The notes beneath the pieces were generated by a model. That model was not told the DNA's origin and did not search any database. It saw only the letters and a list, made by a program, of their open reading frames with translations. A DNA stretch of 63,053 nucleotides from a virus. The position numbers and the translations under genes are program-made. The DNA lies in IMG/VR virus record IMGVR_UViG_3300037076_000066, positions 1 through 63,053 of that record; one strand, given 5' to 3'. Below, piece after piece: positions 7,605 to 16,049 of the stretch (positions within the stretch are counted from its first letter, which is position 1; each line of letters starts with the position of its first letter).

Positions 7605-8710
7605 AATTTTAATAATTTCTGATATAACTCATTAATTTTTTCGTAATTAACTGTTTTTGGTAAAGTAGTTGTTTTATACAATTCTTCTACTTCAAGTTGT
7701 TTCTTATCAAACCAATCTTTTAACTGGTCGTAAGTCCATTTACCATTGCGAATGTCTAATAGTTCTTCAGCATCAGGACGCCTAACTATTACTCCTTTTC
7801 CGCTAAGTATTTCGACCGACATCCGTTGGAGCCTAACTAAATGGGCAGCACTTTTTGTGTCGAAGTTATAATCCTTTTCTAATTTCATTCGATCTAAATT
7901 TCTATTTTCTTTCCAGTTAAGCCAACTATTATAATCCTTTAAATCGTTCTTATAACGAGTTTCTCTCAATATTAAATTGGTAATTTCAGCCGACAAATTA
8001 AATGTATTCGAAAAATCAGTTAAAATGGCCTCTTCATATTTCTGTGGCCAGTTATCCCAAGAAATTTTATTATTGCATAATTTTAAGACACATTCCCATA
8101 CAGTTTCTTTTAATTCTTGCCGCTCCAATTCATCCAGAGAAAATTTAGAGAAATTCCAATTTTCAATTTCTTTCTTGACTAATCTGTCAATTTCAGAATG
8201 TCCTTGTAATACTTCACCGACTAATCCATAATCTTTACGATCAGGTTTCTTCAAATCTCCTTTAATTAACCATCGACGATGACGCTCAATTAATGAAAAC
8301 TGGCTGGTCGAGTATCCGCCAAATGTCCACTTTGCTTTAGTAGAAATGAATAAATCTCTATTTTTTAGTAACTCTTCACCGATCTTATTACATTCGAGAA
8401 TATCAGACGAATCAACAAATAAAAGCGAAATTATGTTCGGATTTACTTGTGCTGCTAATTGAAAAAATTTAGAAAGACTAAATGCAGTCGATTCGAATTT
8501 GGGATTATTAGGATTTTTTAAATGAGAATATTTAAGTTCTAAATCTTTATTATTGATGGCTTGGTCGAATTTATTAAAGAGATGTTCTCTAACTTCGATG
8601 GGAGGCAATACTATTGCTTTGCAATCGAAATCAGAATGTGACTGGTTCATTCCGTATGCGGAGCTTCCGTCAATTGCTAAAAAACTAATATTAGGTAATA
8701 ACCACTTCAT
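7601..8710 (-). CDS. Predicted nucleotidyltransferase (RlaP/PF10127-like)
   Basis: 369 residues. The N-terminus has the pol-beta-type nucleotidyltransferase signature: IDGSSAYGMNQSHSDFDCK (GS at 15-16, aspartates D27 and D29 as metal ligands), followed by IVLPP. This matches the predicted nucleotidyltransferase family that includes RlaP, an enzyme associated with phage-like RNA ligases. The remaining 300 residues are helical and likely form the substrate-binding domain. The substrate is unknown; RNA end modification or tRNA repair is only a family-based possibility, and no RNA ligase is seen in the window. A sigma70-like promoter lies immediately upstream with its -10 box 6 bases from ATG, and the next gene overlaps by ATGA. 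Confidence 0.75.
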   Translation of the reverse strand: MKWLLPNISFLAIDGSSAYGMNQSHSDFDCKAIVLPPIEVREHLFNKFDQAINNKDLELKYSHLKNPNNPKFESTAFSLSKFFQLAAQVNPNIISLLFVDSSDILECNKIGEELLKNRDLFISTKAKWTFGGYSTSQFSLIERHRRWLIKGDLKKPDRKDYGLVGEVLQGHSEIDRLVKKEIENWNFSKFSLDELERQELKETVWECVLKLCNNKISWDNWPQKYEEAILTDFSNTFNLSAEITNLILRETRYKNDLKDYNSWLNWKENRNLDRMKLEKDYNFDTKSAAHLVRLQRMSVEILSGKGVIVRRPDAEELLDIRNGKWTYDQLKDWFDKKQLEVEELYKTTTLPKTVNYEKINELYQKLLKL

Positions 8711-8716
8711 TTGAAT

Positions 8717-8744
8717 AGTTTATCAGAATTATCGAAGAAGTCAA
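8717..8744 (-). promoter_or_regulatory. Sigma70-like promoter abutting the nucleotidyltransferase start
   Basis: Minus strand: TTGACT (8744-8739), 16-base spacer, TAAACT (8722-8717), then 6 bases to ATG. The spacer TCTTCGATAATTCTGA is nearly identical to those at 9317-9344 and 9586-9613. The -35 box overlaps the stop codon of the upstream gene. Confidence 0.7.
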
Positions 8745-9310
8745 GGAAATTGATTATACATTATAACGGCGTGGTGGCGTTTACTGATAGTTATAATTAT
8801 TCCTTCGAAATTTTTATGGAACATTTCAATTGTTAATATTTTATAGGGATTTTTTTCGACTATTCCGTTAATTCGAATGGCTCCAGATTTAATAAATTCG
8901 GTGGCTTTCCCAACTCCTTCATCTCCAACTAATCGACTATGATGCTTATTAGTCCAGACAATTGCTTGGCGAAGTGTTATATTATTATAATCTTCTTCTC
9001 CTTTTAATAAAGGATATTTCGACCACTCCGATGCTACTGATAAATGATTGAAATAATTCCCATATTCGACTATAAATGGATATCCTAATATGCCATGTGT
9101 AAATATATCATACACAGGTTCAACGATAAATCGTGGCCATTCTTGGATGGTAATAAGTTCTAATAATTCGCAATTATCGACTGGTTGATGATATAAGTAT
9201 TTATACCAATTATCCTTTTTGATATGTTCCCGCAATTCTTCCGGCGAATATCTATCAGATAAAAAATCTAGTTTCTTTTTCAATGTTTCCCAATTTTCGT
9301 CAAATGACAT
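8741..9310 (-). CDS. Hypothetical protein
   Basis: 189 residues, aromatic-rich. A stretch near residues 125-150 (FIKSGAIRINGIVEKNPYKI) resembles the loop of S4-type RNA-binding domains, but the similarity is too short to rely on. No catalytic motif is visible. It has its own sigma70-like promoter with the -10 box 6 bases before ATG, and is one of three consecutive genes with near-identical promoters, suggesting co-regulated early expression. Confidence 0.6.
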   Translation of the reverse strand: MSFDENWETLKKKLDFLSDRYSPEELREHIKKDNWYKYLYHQPVDNCELLELITIQEWPRFIVEPVYDIFTHGILGYPFIVEYGNYFNHLSVASEWSKYPLLKGEEDYNNITLRQAIVWTNKHHSRLVGDEGVGKATEFIKSGAIRINGIVEKNPYKILTIEMFHKNFEGIIITISKRHHAVIMYNQFP

Positions 9311-9316
9311 AATTGA

Positions 9317-9344
9317 ATTGTATCAGAATTATTGAAGAAGTCAA
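9317..9344 (-). promoter_or_regulatory. Sigma70-like promoter abutting gene start
   Basis: TTGACT (9344-9339), 16-base spacer TCTTCAATAATTCTGA, TACAAT (9322-9317), then TCAATT and ATG at 9310. Geometry identical to the promoters at 8717 and 9586. Confidence 0.72.
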
Positions 9345-9348
9345 GAAA

Positions 9349-9579
9349 TTAAACTTCGTCTTCCGTTAACTCAACAAAATTATCAGAGTGCCATCCCCAA
9401 GTGATTGAGCCATCTTTTTTACCGATAACACAATGTCCCGGCATATTAGGAATTTCTCCTAAGAATATGTAATTTGAGTTTGGCATGAAGGGATAATGGT
9501 CATGATATTTTTTATCAATACTACCAAAATCAAAGTTCACAAGACTTAATTTACGAGGAATTTTATTATTTTTAGACAT
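9349..9579 (-). CDS. Hypothetical small protein
   Basis: 76 residues, no recognised family. The segment IPNMPGHCVIGKKDGSITWG is beta-hairpin-like; the C-terminus is acidic (FVELTEDEV). Evidence that it is a real gene is its own sigma70-like promoter directly before the ATG and its compact spacing with neighbours. No function proposed. Confidence 0.6.
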   Translation of the reverse strand: MSKNNKIPRKLSLVNFDFGSIDKKYHDHYPFMPNSNYIFLGEIPNMPGHCVIGKKDGSITWGWHSDNFVELTEDEV

Positions 9580-9585
9580 CTACCA

Positions 9586-9613
9586 ATATTATCAGAATTA
9601 TTAAAGAAGTCAA
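9586..9613 (-). promoter_or_regulatory. Sigma70-like promoter abutting gene start
   Basis: TTGACT (9613-9608), 16-base spacer TCTTTAATAATTCTGA, TAATAT (9591-9586), 6 bases, ATG at 9579. Confidence 0.7.
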
Positions 9614-9619
9614 CTAAAA

Positions 9620-10081
9620 TTATTCAACGACAACAGTTTCTTGAAATTTGATTTTATCCGAATAAGAAATCATTGTTGGGCTGACTTTATAATCATCAAC
9701 TCGTTCAAGTAGATGAATACCGGCAGATTTAAATGCAGCAAATGTTAATTGAGAACAGGTATAACGATTTCTCTCTTCTTCATTGATATATAAAATAAAT
9801 CCTAATAATGCCACCCAATCATAATTCTTTCCAACTTGAGATTCTAAAAATTTAATTATTTCCCGTTCATGTGATTTAGGAAAGTGAGGAATTTCATATA
9901 AATCAACTATTTTACCTTTTTTATCATCAATTACTTTGAGCCTCCGAACTCCTTTAAAGGGGCGGCAATCATATACTATATCGTTGATTTTAACATTGAC
10001 GTGACAATATATACCTCGACAAAAGAAGCAAATTAATTTATCAATCCAATCAAGGGGTCGATGAAGGCATATCAATATCAT
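9620..10081 (-). CDS. Permuted NlpC/P60-like (YiiX/DUF830-type) cysteine hydrolase
   Basis: 153 residues from the ATG at 10079-10081; a longer form begins two codons earlier at 10087, but that ATG overlaps the ATATTTATA element, whereas 10081 lies 5 bases after it as at other genes. The order of motifs is that of circularly permuted papain-like enzymes: an early His in RGIYCHVNVKI, a region KNYDWVALLGFIL, then the nucleophile Cys in NRYTCSQLTFAAFKSAG. Members of the superfamily cut peptidoglycan peptides or lipid and amide bonds; a role in lysis or in host envelope modification is possible. The first 25 residues are hydrophobic (ILICLHRPLDWIDKLICFF) and may be membrane-associated. Substrate unknown. 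Confidence 0.7.
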   Translation of the reverse strand: MILICLHRPLDWIDKLICFFCRGIYCHVNVKINDIVYDCRPFKGVRRLKVIDDKKGKIVDLYEIPHFPKSHEREIIKFLESQVGKNYDWVALLGFILYINEEERNRYTCSQLTFAAFKSAGIHLLERVDDYKVSPTMISYSDKIKFQETVVVE

Positions 10082-10086
10082 ATACA

Positions 10087-10095
10087 TATAAATAT
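10087..10095 (-). promoter_or_regulatory. Start-proximal ATATTTATA element
   Basis: Exact element on the minus strand, 5 bases before the ATG at 10081. It supports 10081 rather than 10087 as the start. Confidence 0.45.
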
Positions 10096-10115
10096 ATGAT
10101 TAGGATATAGAAATA

Positions 10116-10463
10116 TTATTTATTTTCTAAATATTTTGTAGGACCGAATCCTTTATCAGTAAAACCCCATTCTATGGGCAATGGAAGCCCATTAATTAAA
10201 CACTCAATATAGATCAAATCCATATCCCTAACCCATTCTACTGTCATATCATTCAATAATTTATCTCTTAAATCATTCATAATTTTACCATTTACAGATT
10301 CCGAAATTGCTTGAGTTCTTATACATTCTATCTCTTTATCAATATCAACATTTAGCGGAGTTTCTCTTAATTGATATGACAGTTCTTCGCTAATACAGTA
10401 TTTAGAATATCTCAAATCATCTCGTAATTGTGGAGTATGGAGAGTTATTACTTTAGTTTTCAT
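10116..10463 (-). CDS. Hypothetical protein
   Basis: 115 residues, predicted largely helical, acidic, no recognised family. It contains YIECLINGLPLPIEWGF near residue 85 and a Gly-rich end. It lies 9 bases downstream of the GMP reductase-like gene and is presumably cotranscribed with it. No function can be assigned. Confidence 0.6.
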   Translation of the reverse strand: MKTKVITLHTPQLRDDLRYSKYCISEELSYQLRETPLNVDIDKEIECIRTQAISESVNGKIMNDLRDKLLNDMTVEWVRDMDLIYIECLINGLPLPIEWGFTDKGFGPTKYLENK

Positions 10464-10472
10464 ATTATATGG

Positions 10473-11456
10473 TCATTTTCTATTTTTTGGGGCAAGCGAA
10501 TTTTCCTTGATCTCAAATGTAGCGTTCCCGATAAAATCAGTTAATGTCTTGTATTTTGAGTATGATATAGCCGATGATAGACCACCGACCAAATCATCAA
10601 CTAATGTTGATAAGGGGACTAATTCTTCTTCAATTTTGATTTCTTTACCTTCACTATGACGTTTAATTCCTCCCCACTTTTCTTGTTGTTTGTGACTGGC
10701 ACCTCCATAATAAATTCCATCTCCCGATATATTAGTTTCTGCTTCAATCGCACGAGCAAAATATCCTCCCATCATAACAAATTCACTTCCTGATCCGAAA
10801 CTTTTAGCCGCATAATTACCATTCTTAATTCCTCCATCGGCAACTATATAATTGTTACACGCTTCATTTTTATGATGATCACGCTCATTTGATACTTCCA
10901 TAATCTCTGTTATTTGACCTCTGTTTACGCCTGTTGAATCCGAGGTTTTACAACAGGACCCTCCACTAAGGCCGACTCTAATATATGTTTCAGCACATAT
11001 ATCTACTAAATTTTTAAATCCTTCACCTGTATGAACATTACCGACCATCATCTTTTTAACGTCTGCTATTTCCTTAATTTTTGCTACTGTATTTTGTATA
11101 CTTGGTAAATACCCATTAGCAATATCCAATAGAAAATTATTAACTCCATTTTCTGCTAATATTTTTACTCTTTCCCAATCATTCAATCCAACACTTACAA
11201 ATACATTATTTTTATTGGTTAATTTGTTATAAATATTTAACTGATATTCAGGCTTACAAAATTTATGAAGACATATTGATAATCCCAATCTATCGGCTTC
11301 AATAGCAAAAGTTTCTCCTACAATTGCTGACATGGGAGATACTATGATTCGATGTAATTCTTTAGGAACTTCCGTCCGAGAATTGATAGTTGCGGGTTGA
11401 GCAATTATATTAACGTCATTATAATATAAAGATTTGGTTTTTAAAATTGTAGCCAT
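10473..11456 (-). CDS. guaC: GMP reductase-like enzyme (IMPDH/GMPR family)
   Basis: 327 residues, TIM-barrel of the IMP dehydrogenase/GMP reductase family without the CBS pair of IMPDH. Seen: the catalytic loop VGLSGGSCCKTSDSTGVNRG (Cys168/169 and Thr175, corresponding to the GPGSxCTTR-TGVG loop), the phosphate-binding VADGGI (205-210) and FVMMGGYFA, and the C-terminal YYGGAS-QQEKWGG-EGKE region. The length and lack of CBS domains favour GMP reductase (GMP to IMP, NADPH-dependent) over IMPDH. The loop is unusual in having two adjacent cysteines and lacking the usual Arg. In a phage this would adjust host purine pools during infection. A sigma70-like promoter precedes it. Confidence 0.85.
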   Translation of the reverse strand: MATILKTKSLYYNDVNIIAQPATINSRTEVPKELHRIIVSPMSAIVGETFAIEADRLGLSICLHKFCKPEYQLNIYNKLTNKNNVFVSVGLNDWERVKILAENGVNNFLLDIANGYLPSIQNTVAKIKEIADVKKMMVGNVHTGEGFKNLVDICAETYIRVGLSGGSCCKTSDSTGVNRGQITEIMEVSNERDHHKNEACNNYIVADGGIKNGNYAAKSFGSGSEFVMMGGYFARAIEAETNISGDGIYYGGASHKQQEKWGGIKRHSEGKEIKIEEELVPLSTLVDDLVGGLSSAISYSKYKTLTDFIGNATFEIKENSLAPKNRK

Positions 11457-11470
11457 AATAATATGCCACG

Positions 11471-11498
11471 ATTATAAACTATCTATCAGAGAAGTAAA
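11471..11498 (-). promoter_or_regulatory. Sigma70-like promoter of guaC-like gene
   Basis: TTTACT (11498-11493), 16-base spacer, TATAAT (11476-11471), 14 bases to ATG at 11456. The TTCT after the -35 box is shared with the three promoters at 8.7-9.6 kb. Confidence 0.65.
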
Positions 11499-11509
11499 CT
11501 TATTTTAAA

Positions 11510-12889
11510 TTATTTGCTACCCATGCAATCGGAGCATTTTGAATAATCACCATATGTTGGATCAAATAACTTGCCGCAATTTTTACATTTACATTTAGAT
11601 TTTTCAGCAATTTCATTTAATTTATTGCCATATTTCTTAGATAATTCACGAGCCATAGCATAAACTGTTTTATCATTGTTAGGATATTCTGATTTTAATT
11701 TACGATATAATTTCTTGGGGAAATTAGCCGGAAGAGTTTCTTCCAAATTTCCCAAATTACTCATTTCAGAATTTGTTTTTGTATATTGATTAGGAGCATC
11801 TTCTGGTTCTCTTGGAATATTAGCACCATTATCACGAGGATGAACCGAAGTAATATCAGATTCACTTAAATTAAACATCTTTCTAAAATGATTGTATCCA
11901 TAACAAACATCTCCACGAAAAGCGTAAACACAAATATCAACTTTTCCTGATGGATACTTACCATTACAATATTCAAATTTTTCCTGTCCGTTACCCGTTC
12001 TTAAAGTAAATGGCTCTTCTCCTTGTCTTTGAGAAACATATTCAACATAATCAACATCTTCATCGGGATTATTAGTTTTATTTTCATCCATTTCTCCACC
12101 CCCTTCTTCTTCAATCATTTCATTGGCCGTATCTTTAGCAACATCATAGGCACCTTGATAATCTCTCGTTCTTAATAAATCTTCAATAGTATCAAGACCA
12201 TTGGCAAATGTAGAAGTGTCGGCTAAATCATCCGATGTTAGTCCCAATTTATTTCTTAATACCGAATCAATCATTCTTTTTGCGGCAAGACGACTATCCA
12301 TTGTAGTTGCCCATTTTTCAACGGTAGCAAGTCCTTTTGGAGATAAAATACCCGTTTTCTTATTATCTTCTTCCATAGTTCTCATTTTATCATTCATTGC
12401 TTTATAAGGATTAGTAGATTCTCCCGGCTGCATAGGACAATTAACTCCCATTGATTGAGGATCAAATCCTTCTCTCAAAGTTCCAAATCCAGCAGGTCTA
12501 TTCATTTTTAAATTGTTGTTTCTCGATTTCTTGGCAGTGTTCCATACTCTCATAGCAAGGAGAAGCTGTCCATTTCCCATATTTACTGGTTGTCCTACTT
12601 TATAGGTAAATCCATAATTATGTAAGGGTTCTCCAATATATTTTCCATCTTTAATATTATCAGATACCCATTTATTAATATCAGAATAACGCTTTTCTTC
12701 GGGAACGGGCCACTGACTTTCATCAATATCATTTTGAGGTTCATCACTGCGAACTCTCATTTCAGGAGCATGAGAATGTTCTGAAGAATTATCTTCTTCT
12801 CCCTTAGAAATAGGTTGATTATTAATTGGGAGTTGAATATCAGAAATTTCTTCCGTTACGCATTGTTTGATAATAGATTTTAGATTCAT
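11510..12889 (-). CDS. Hypothetical late protein with C-terminal zinc ribbon
   Basis: 459 residues; not recognised. Residues 1-70 are polar and disordered, the central part is mixed with a repeated acidic linker (EEEGGGEMDENKTNNPDEDVD), and the C-terminus has a four-cysteine ribbon, CKCKNCGKLFDPTYGDYSKC followed by SDC. It follows the prohead protease by 4 bases in the head operon, so an internal or core head protein is a reasonable inference from location, but no homology supports it. An N-terminal LKSIIKQCV helix might be a targeting sequence cleaved by the protease. Confidence 0.65.
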   Translation of the reverse strand: MNLKSIIKQCVTEEISDIQLPINNQPISKGEEDNSSEHSHAPEMRVRSDEPQNDIDESQWPVPEEKRYSDINKWVSDNIKDGKYIGEPLHNYGFTYKVGQPVNMGNGQLLLAMRVWNTAKKSRNNNLKMNRPAGFGTLREGFDPQSMGVNCPMQPGESTNPYKAMNDKMRTMEEDNKKTGILSPKGLATVEKWATTMDSRLAAKRMIDSVLRNKLGLTSDDLADTSTFANGLDTIEDLLRTRDYQGAYDVAKDTANEMIEEEGGGEMDENKTNNPDEDVDYVEYVSQRQGEEPFTLRTGNGQEKFEYCNGKYPSGKVDICVYAFRGDVCYGYNHFRKMFNLSESDITSVHPRDNGANIPREPEDAPNQYTKTNSEMSNLGNLEETLPANFPKKLYRKLKSEYPNNDKTVYAMARELSKKYGNKLNEIAEKSKCKCKNCGKLFDPTYGDYSKCSDCMGSK

Positions 12890-12893
12890 AAAA

Positions 12894-13520
12894 TTAGTTT
12901 AATTCTGATAAGATATTGTGGATTAATTCATCGGTTCTCGTCCATTGATTCGTAATAGGATTTTTAATAATTCCTTCCGATAAAGCAATCTGGTCACTTT
13001 GATGTAAAAATGCTCCTTGAGTTGAGGGATTAGAAACTGCGTCGAATGCGACCATCTGAAGGTCATCGTTTACTATAACTGTCGATTCTGATATTTTTTT
13101 AACAGTTCCAGTTGCACGACTAGAAATACCAACTTTAATGCCGCATTTAAATAATTCTCGTAAAATATTTCCGCTGGGAGTAGTTAAAATTTCTAAAGTG
13201 CCAATCAAATCATCACCTTGCCACGTTAAATCAATTATATTATGAGATACATTTTTTAAATTTACGATCTCACTATCAGGATGGTCGCATTCTCCCAATG
13301 CTCTCCTGTCCTTGACGAATGTATCGATATATGTCTGAATGCTCTTCTCTAACACACCACTTGGGTAAATGCGACCATTCTGATTTTTGACTCCTTTTCG
13401 TTGAACTATTCCCTTCACTCGAAATGGTTTATTTGGATTTGCTATTGACTCATGTAATAATGCACCGTCCGGCTCAAACATCATACATTCCATCAGTAAT
13501 TTTTTATTGGTATCATTCAT
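12894..13520 (-). CDS. 21: Prohead core protease, T4 gp21-like (U9/S78-type)
   Basis: 208 residues, close to T4 gp21 (212). Family blocks visible: KGIVQRKGVKNQNGRIYPSG, the catalytic His80 in LGECDHPDSE, KNVSHNIIDL, a nucleophile Ser in GIKVGISSRATG (133-134), and the terminal FDAVSNPSTQGAF with Asp160 (the VADPS-AP-AF region). It cleaves scaffold and the capsid protein N-terminus during head maturation. The start overlaps the TGA of an upstream homing-endonuclease-like gene (TCAT overlap at 13517-13520), meaning that translation is probably coupled to a selfish gene inserted directly before it. Confidence 0.92.
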   Translation of the reverse strand: MNDTNKKLLMECMMFEPDGALLHESIANPNKPFRVKGIVQRKGVKNQNGRIYPSGVLEKSIQTYIDTFVKDRRALGECDHPDSEIVNLKNVSHNIIDLTWQGDDLIGTLEILTTPSGNILRELFKCGIKVGISSRATGTVKKISESTVIVNDDLQMVAFDAVSNPSTQGAFLHQSDQIALSEGIIKNPITNQWTRTDELIHNILSELN

Positions 13521-14272
13521 AGTGGTATAGAATAAGTAGGGAATGATTTATACAATTTATTATATTTCTCACTATATCTTATTATTTCTTTAACTTTGTT
13601 AGTCTCTAGTAACTTGGCCGTTCTATCTAAATCTTTAAACTTTCGCCCTTTCTTCTCGTGAGATGGTTCATCATATTCAAATGCAATTAAATTTATAACA
13701 TCATATCCATCAAGTGAAAACGTATTAATGACCTGTTCGCCTCCGTTTAATGCATGTCGGAAATTATATCCCAATAAAATGCTATATTTATCAATTGCCT
13801 GACATGCCGTAGGATTGAATGCGGGAATTATCCAAGTTTGATTAACGCTTCGATTCATCCGTTTAATTGCGGAAGTTCTCATTTTAGCTCTGCATTCCGG
13901 AGAATATGTTCGTGACTTGGCAACGCACGAATAACATTCGCAATCAATTCTGTTGGCGGCTTTATTGGCGGTTGATGCTGGAATTTCTGACCCGCATGAA
14001 TTGCATCTGTGACACCATTTTTGTAGATTTTCATTAAACCATATTAGATTTTTTTCAATCGCACTCAAAACCATTGGAGACGTAAATCTATTTTTCTTAG
14101 GAGATGGTTTACCATGAAAATGATGTAATTTTCCTGTTTTAGAACAAGATAAGCACAGTCCTTTATTTTTATTTCTTATGAGTGAGGCGTTTAAATTTTT
14201 CTCTGAAATATATGAAAGAACCTTATTACAATTTGGGCAATTTCGTTTCCATAATTTATCATCGCAATTCAT
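13517..14272 (-). CDS. Free-standing homing endonuclease, EDxHK/Vsr-like
   Basis: 251 residues. N-terminal zinc knuckles (CPNCNKVL, CLSCSKTG, CNSCGSEI, CECYSCVA) are followed by a DNA-binding middle part and a C-terminal nuclease-like domain containing HALNGGEQVI, SLDGYD and IAFEYDEPSHEKKGRKF. The E-x-D-x-x-x-H pattern and preceding YD resemble Vsr-type/EDxHK endonucleases. A paralogue with the same blocks (NPxACxxID, HALNGGE, YSLDGYD, FEYDExxH) lies at 32117-32851. It sits between two head genes with its stop overlapping the protease ATG. Activity is inferred; the paralogy is directly visible. Confidence 0.72.
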   Translation of the reverse strand: MNCDDKLWKRNCPNCNKVLSYISEKNLNASLIRNKNKGLCLSCSKTGKLHHFHGKPSPKKNRFTSPMVLSAIEKNLIWFNENLQKWCHRCNSCGSEIPASTANKAANRIDCECYSCVAKSRTYSPECRAKMRTSAIKRMNRSVNQTWIIPAFNPTACQAIDKYSILLGYNFRHALNGGEQVINTFSLDGYDVINLIAFEYDEPSHEKKGRKFKDLDRTAKLLETNKVKEIIRYSEKYNKLYKSFPTYSIPL

Positions 14273-14277
14273 AAAAT

Positions 14278-15423
14278 TTAATCTTTTCTATATATCTTTT
14301 TTACTGTTATAACATATTCGCCTTTAGATTTATCCAATTCCAAATTGGTAACTTTCTGTGATTGTTTGGCGTTGTTTAGAATAAAATTTTCCAATTGTTG
14401 TTTTTCAAGTTTATATTTCAAATATATAGTTGGAACTTGTATTTGAAATACAGATACCAATATTCCTCCTTCTCTTTCATCTGTCCATCCAATTTTCTTA
14501 ACAAAATCGATCATAGGAGTATTTTGTTTTTTTAATAAAGGAGGAAGCCACGTTGAAATATCTTCTACAATAGATTCTATTGAATATGCCGCATGTTGTT
14601 TCTGGGTTCCTGATTCTTCTGTTTCTTTTATGGGAGCCGGTTGAACTGGTGGATTATTATCAACGACTGGTTGAGTTTGAGGAGTTGATGGTTCTTTTTT
14701 TGCTAGATTTACACCTTTTTGGGGTGATGATTGACCCGTTGCCGGTCCTAAAATTTTTATTTGTGATTTAACATCAAGAAAATATTCTTTCGGCTTCGAT
14801 GTATGCATATCACGAGCAATAATAACTTGTTCTCCTTTATTATAAGGATCAGTTATGATTACATTGGAAACATCAAATTCGAATGGTTTAGATGGTTGAT
14901 GATAGCCCCTAGATGCCGTTGCTAATATTCTTTTTCCATTTAATTTTGCTCCAATTGCGGTTTGAAATTTCTGTTTTAGTTGTTCTGCTGAACTATCCAT
15001 TAAATGTTTAAATTCGGAAAAATCGTGGCCGACATTATAGAAATCTCCACTAATTTCTGATTGTTCCATTAATTTTTTTAGAGATAAGTGTTTATTCTCA
15101 TTTAAATTTCCACGGGGAGGACGAGTAGCAAAAGGAGCAACTGAACTTCTCGATGCATAATTAGGATCAAATTCGTCGGCATCTCCCAATGCTAAATTAT
15201 GAGATTTTGCAATACTTTTTACTATTAAGGCATCCAATTCAGGAGTTACTTCAATGGGAGTTTGTGTTCCTAAATTATAAACATTATTATAAGTTATATC
15301 ATTACCGGTAAATTCCCACTTATCAACCATAAATTCACGACCATCCGGTAAATAAATTTCTTCATTTCTTCCATAGGGAAGATCAATGCCGTGGAATTCT
15401 TTTATTTGAGATTTGTAATCCAT
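14278..15423 (-). CDS. Hypothetical head-operon protein
   Basis: 381 residues, not recognised. Residues 1-100 contain polar segments with GRNEEIYLPDGREF; residues 110-220 form a compact basic domain (KLNGKRILATASRGYHQP, VIIARDMHTSKPKEYF); residues 225-280 are a Pro/Gln/Ser linker; the last 90 residues are a Lys-rich alpha/beta region. Position between the protease block and portal in a minus-strand operon suggests a core or neck-related late protein. No catalytic motif is visible. Confidence 0.65.
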   Translation of the reverse strand: MDYKSQIKEFHGIDLPYGRNEEIYLPDGREFMVDKWEFTGNDITYNNVYNLGTQTPIEVTPELDALIVKSIAKSHNLALGDADEFDPNYASRSSVAPFATRPPRGNLNENKHLSLKKLMEQSEISGDFYNVGHDFSEFKHLMDSSAEQLKQKFQTAIGAKLNGKRILATASRGYHQPSKPFEFDVSNVIITDPYNKGEQVIIARDMHTSKPKEYFLDVKSQIKILGPATGQSSPQKGVNLAKKEPSTPQTQPVVDNNPPVQPAPIKETEESGTQKQHAAYSIESIVEDISTWLPPLLKKQNTPMIDFVKKIGWTDEREGGILVSVFQIQVPTIYLKYKLEKQQLENFILNNAKQSQKVTNLELDKSKGEYVITVKKIYRKD

Positions 15424-15425
15424 AA

Positions 15426-16049
15426 TTATTCCGTCATTGCATCAGGTTTACGATTAAAATCTTGTTTTCCTTGGGGAGTTAGCTCGTAGCCAAGAGATTT
15501 AGAGCCTTTCATAGCAGCACTCGACCCACCTTCTCGTTTAGAAAAGGCAGCGGGAATGTTGTATGCTCCAGCCGAACTGGCGCATGAAATTTCTTCTAAA
15601 TATTCTTCATCGTCATTCTCCATAACTCTCTTATTAATAGGTAATTGGCCATTAACAGGAGCAACTGCTGAGGTGGCAGATTCTTCTGAAATTTCCGGCG
15701 TAGGGCTTCCCATTAACATTTTTAGTGTTCCTGAAATTTTAATTTGATTACTACCGGCTTTACGATATGCCATAGGAGCATATCCGTCACTTGTCTCTGC
15801 ATGTGCTTTACTCCACAATTCAAGTCTATTGTTGGATTGATAAGTTTTTAATGTTTCAAAAGCCTGTTCAATGTCATTTATGCCACTCGTTCCTCGCCAT
15901 ACTACATTAAACGAGCCGTCCGGCAAACTTTCCTCGATAAATAAATTATTCTTATCCGATACATTGTGAATTTCATTCAACAACGTCTTGGTTATCATTG
16001 TTACTAAGGATTCCAATTGTGATTTTTTAATGGTAGATTTAGGTTTCAT
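15426..16049 (-). CDS. Hypothetical head-operon protein
   Basis: 207 residues, family not recognised. The N-terminus is helical (KKSQLESLVTMITKTLLNEI); the middle contains GSFNVVWRGTSGINDIEQAF; residues 130-207 are low complexity with acidic (NDDEEYLEEI) and Ala/Gly/Ser segments. Three bases separate it from the downstream gene and its ATG overlaps the stop of the upstream gene at 16046-16049. Probably a small assembly or internal head protein, by context only. Confidence 0.62.
   Translation of the reverse strand: MKPKSTIKKSQLESLVTMITKTLLNEIHNVSDKNNLFIEESLPDGSFNVVWRGTSGINDIEQAFETLKTYQSNNRLELWSKAHAETSDGYAPMAYRKAGSNQIKISGTLKMLMGSPTPEISEESATSAVAPVNGQLPINKRVMENDDEEYLEEISCASSAGAYNIPAAFSKREGGSSAAMKGSKSLGYELTPQGKQDFNRKPDAMTE

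Noticed and set aside
8741-9310. S4 RNA-binding protein
   Set aside because: Only a loop-like stretch of about 20 residues resembles S4; too little to name the family.
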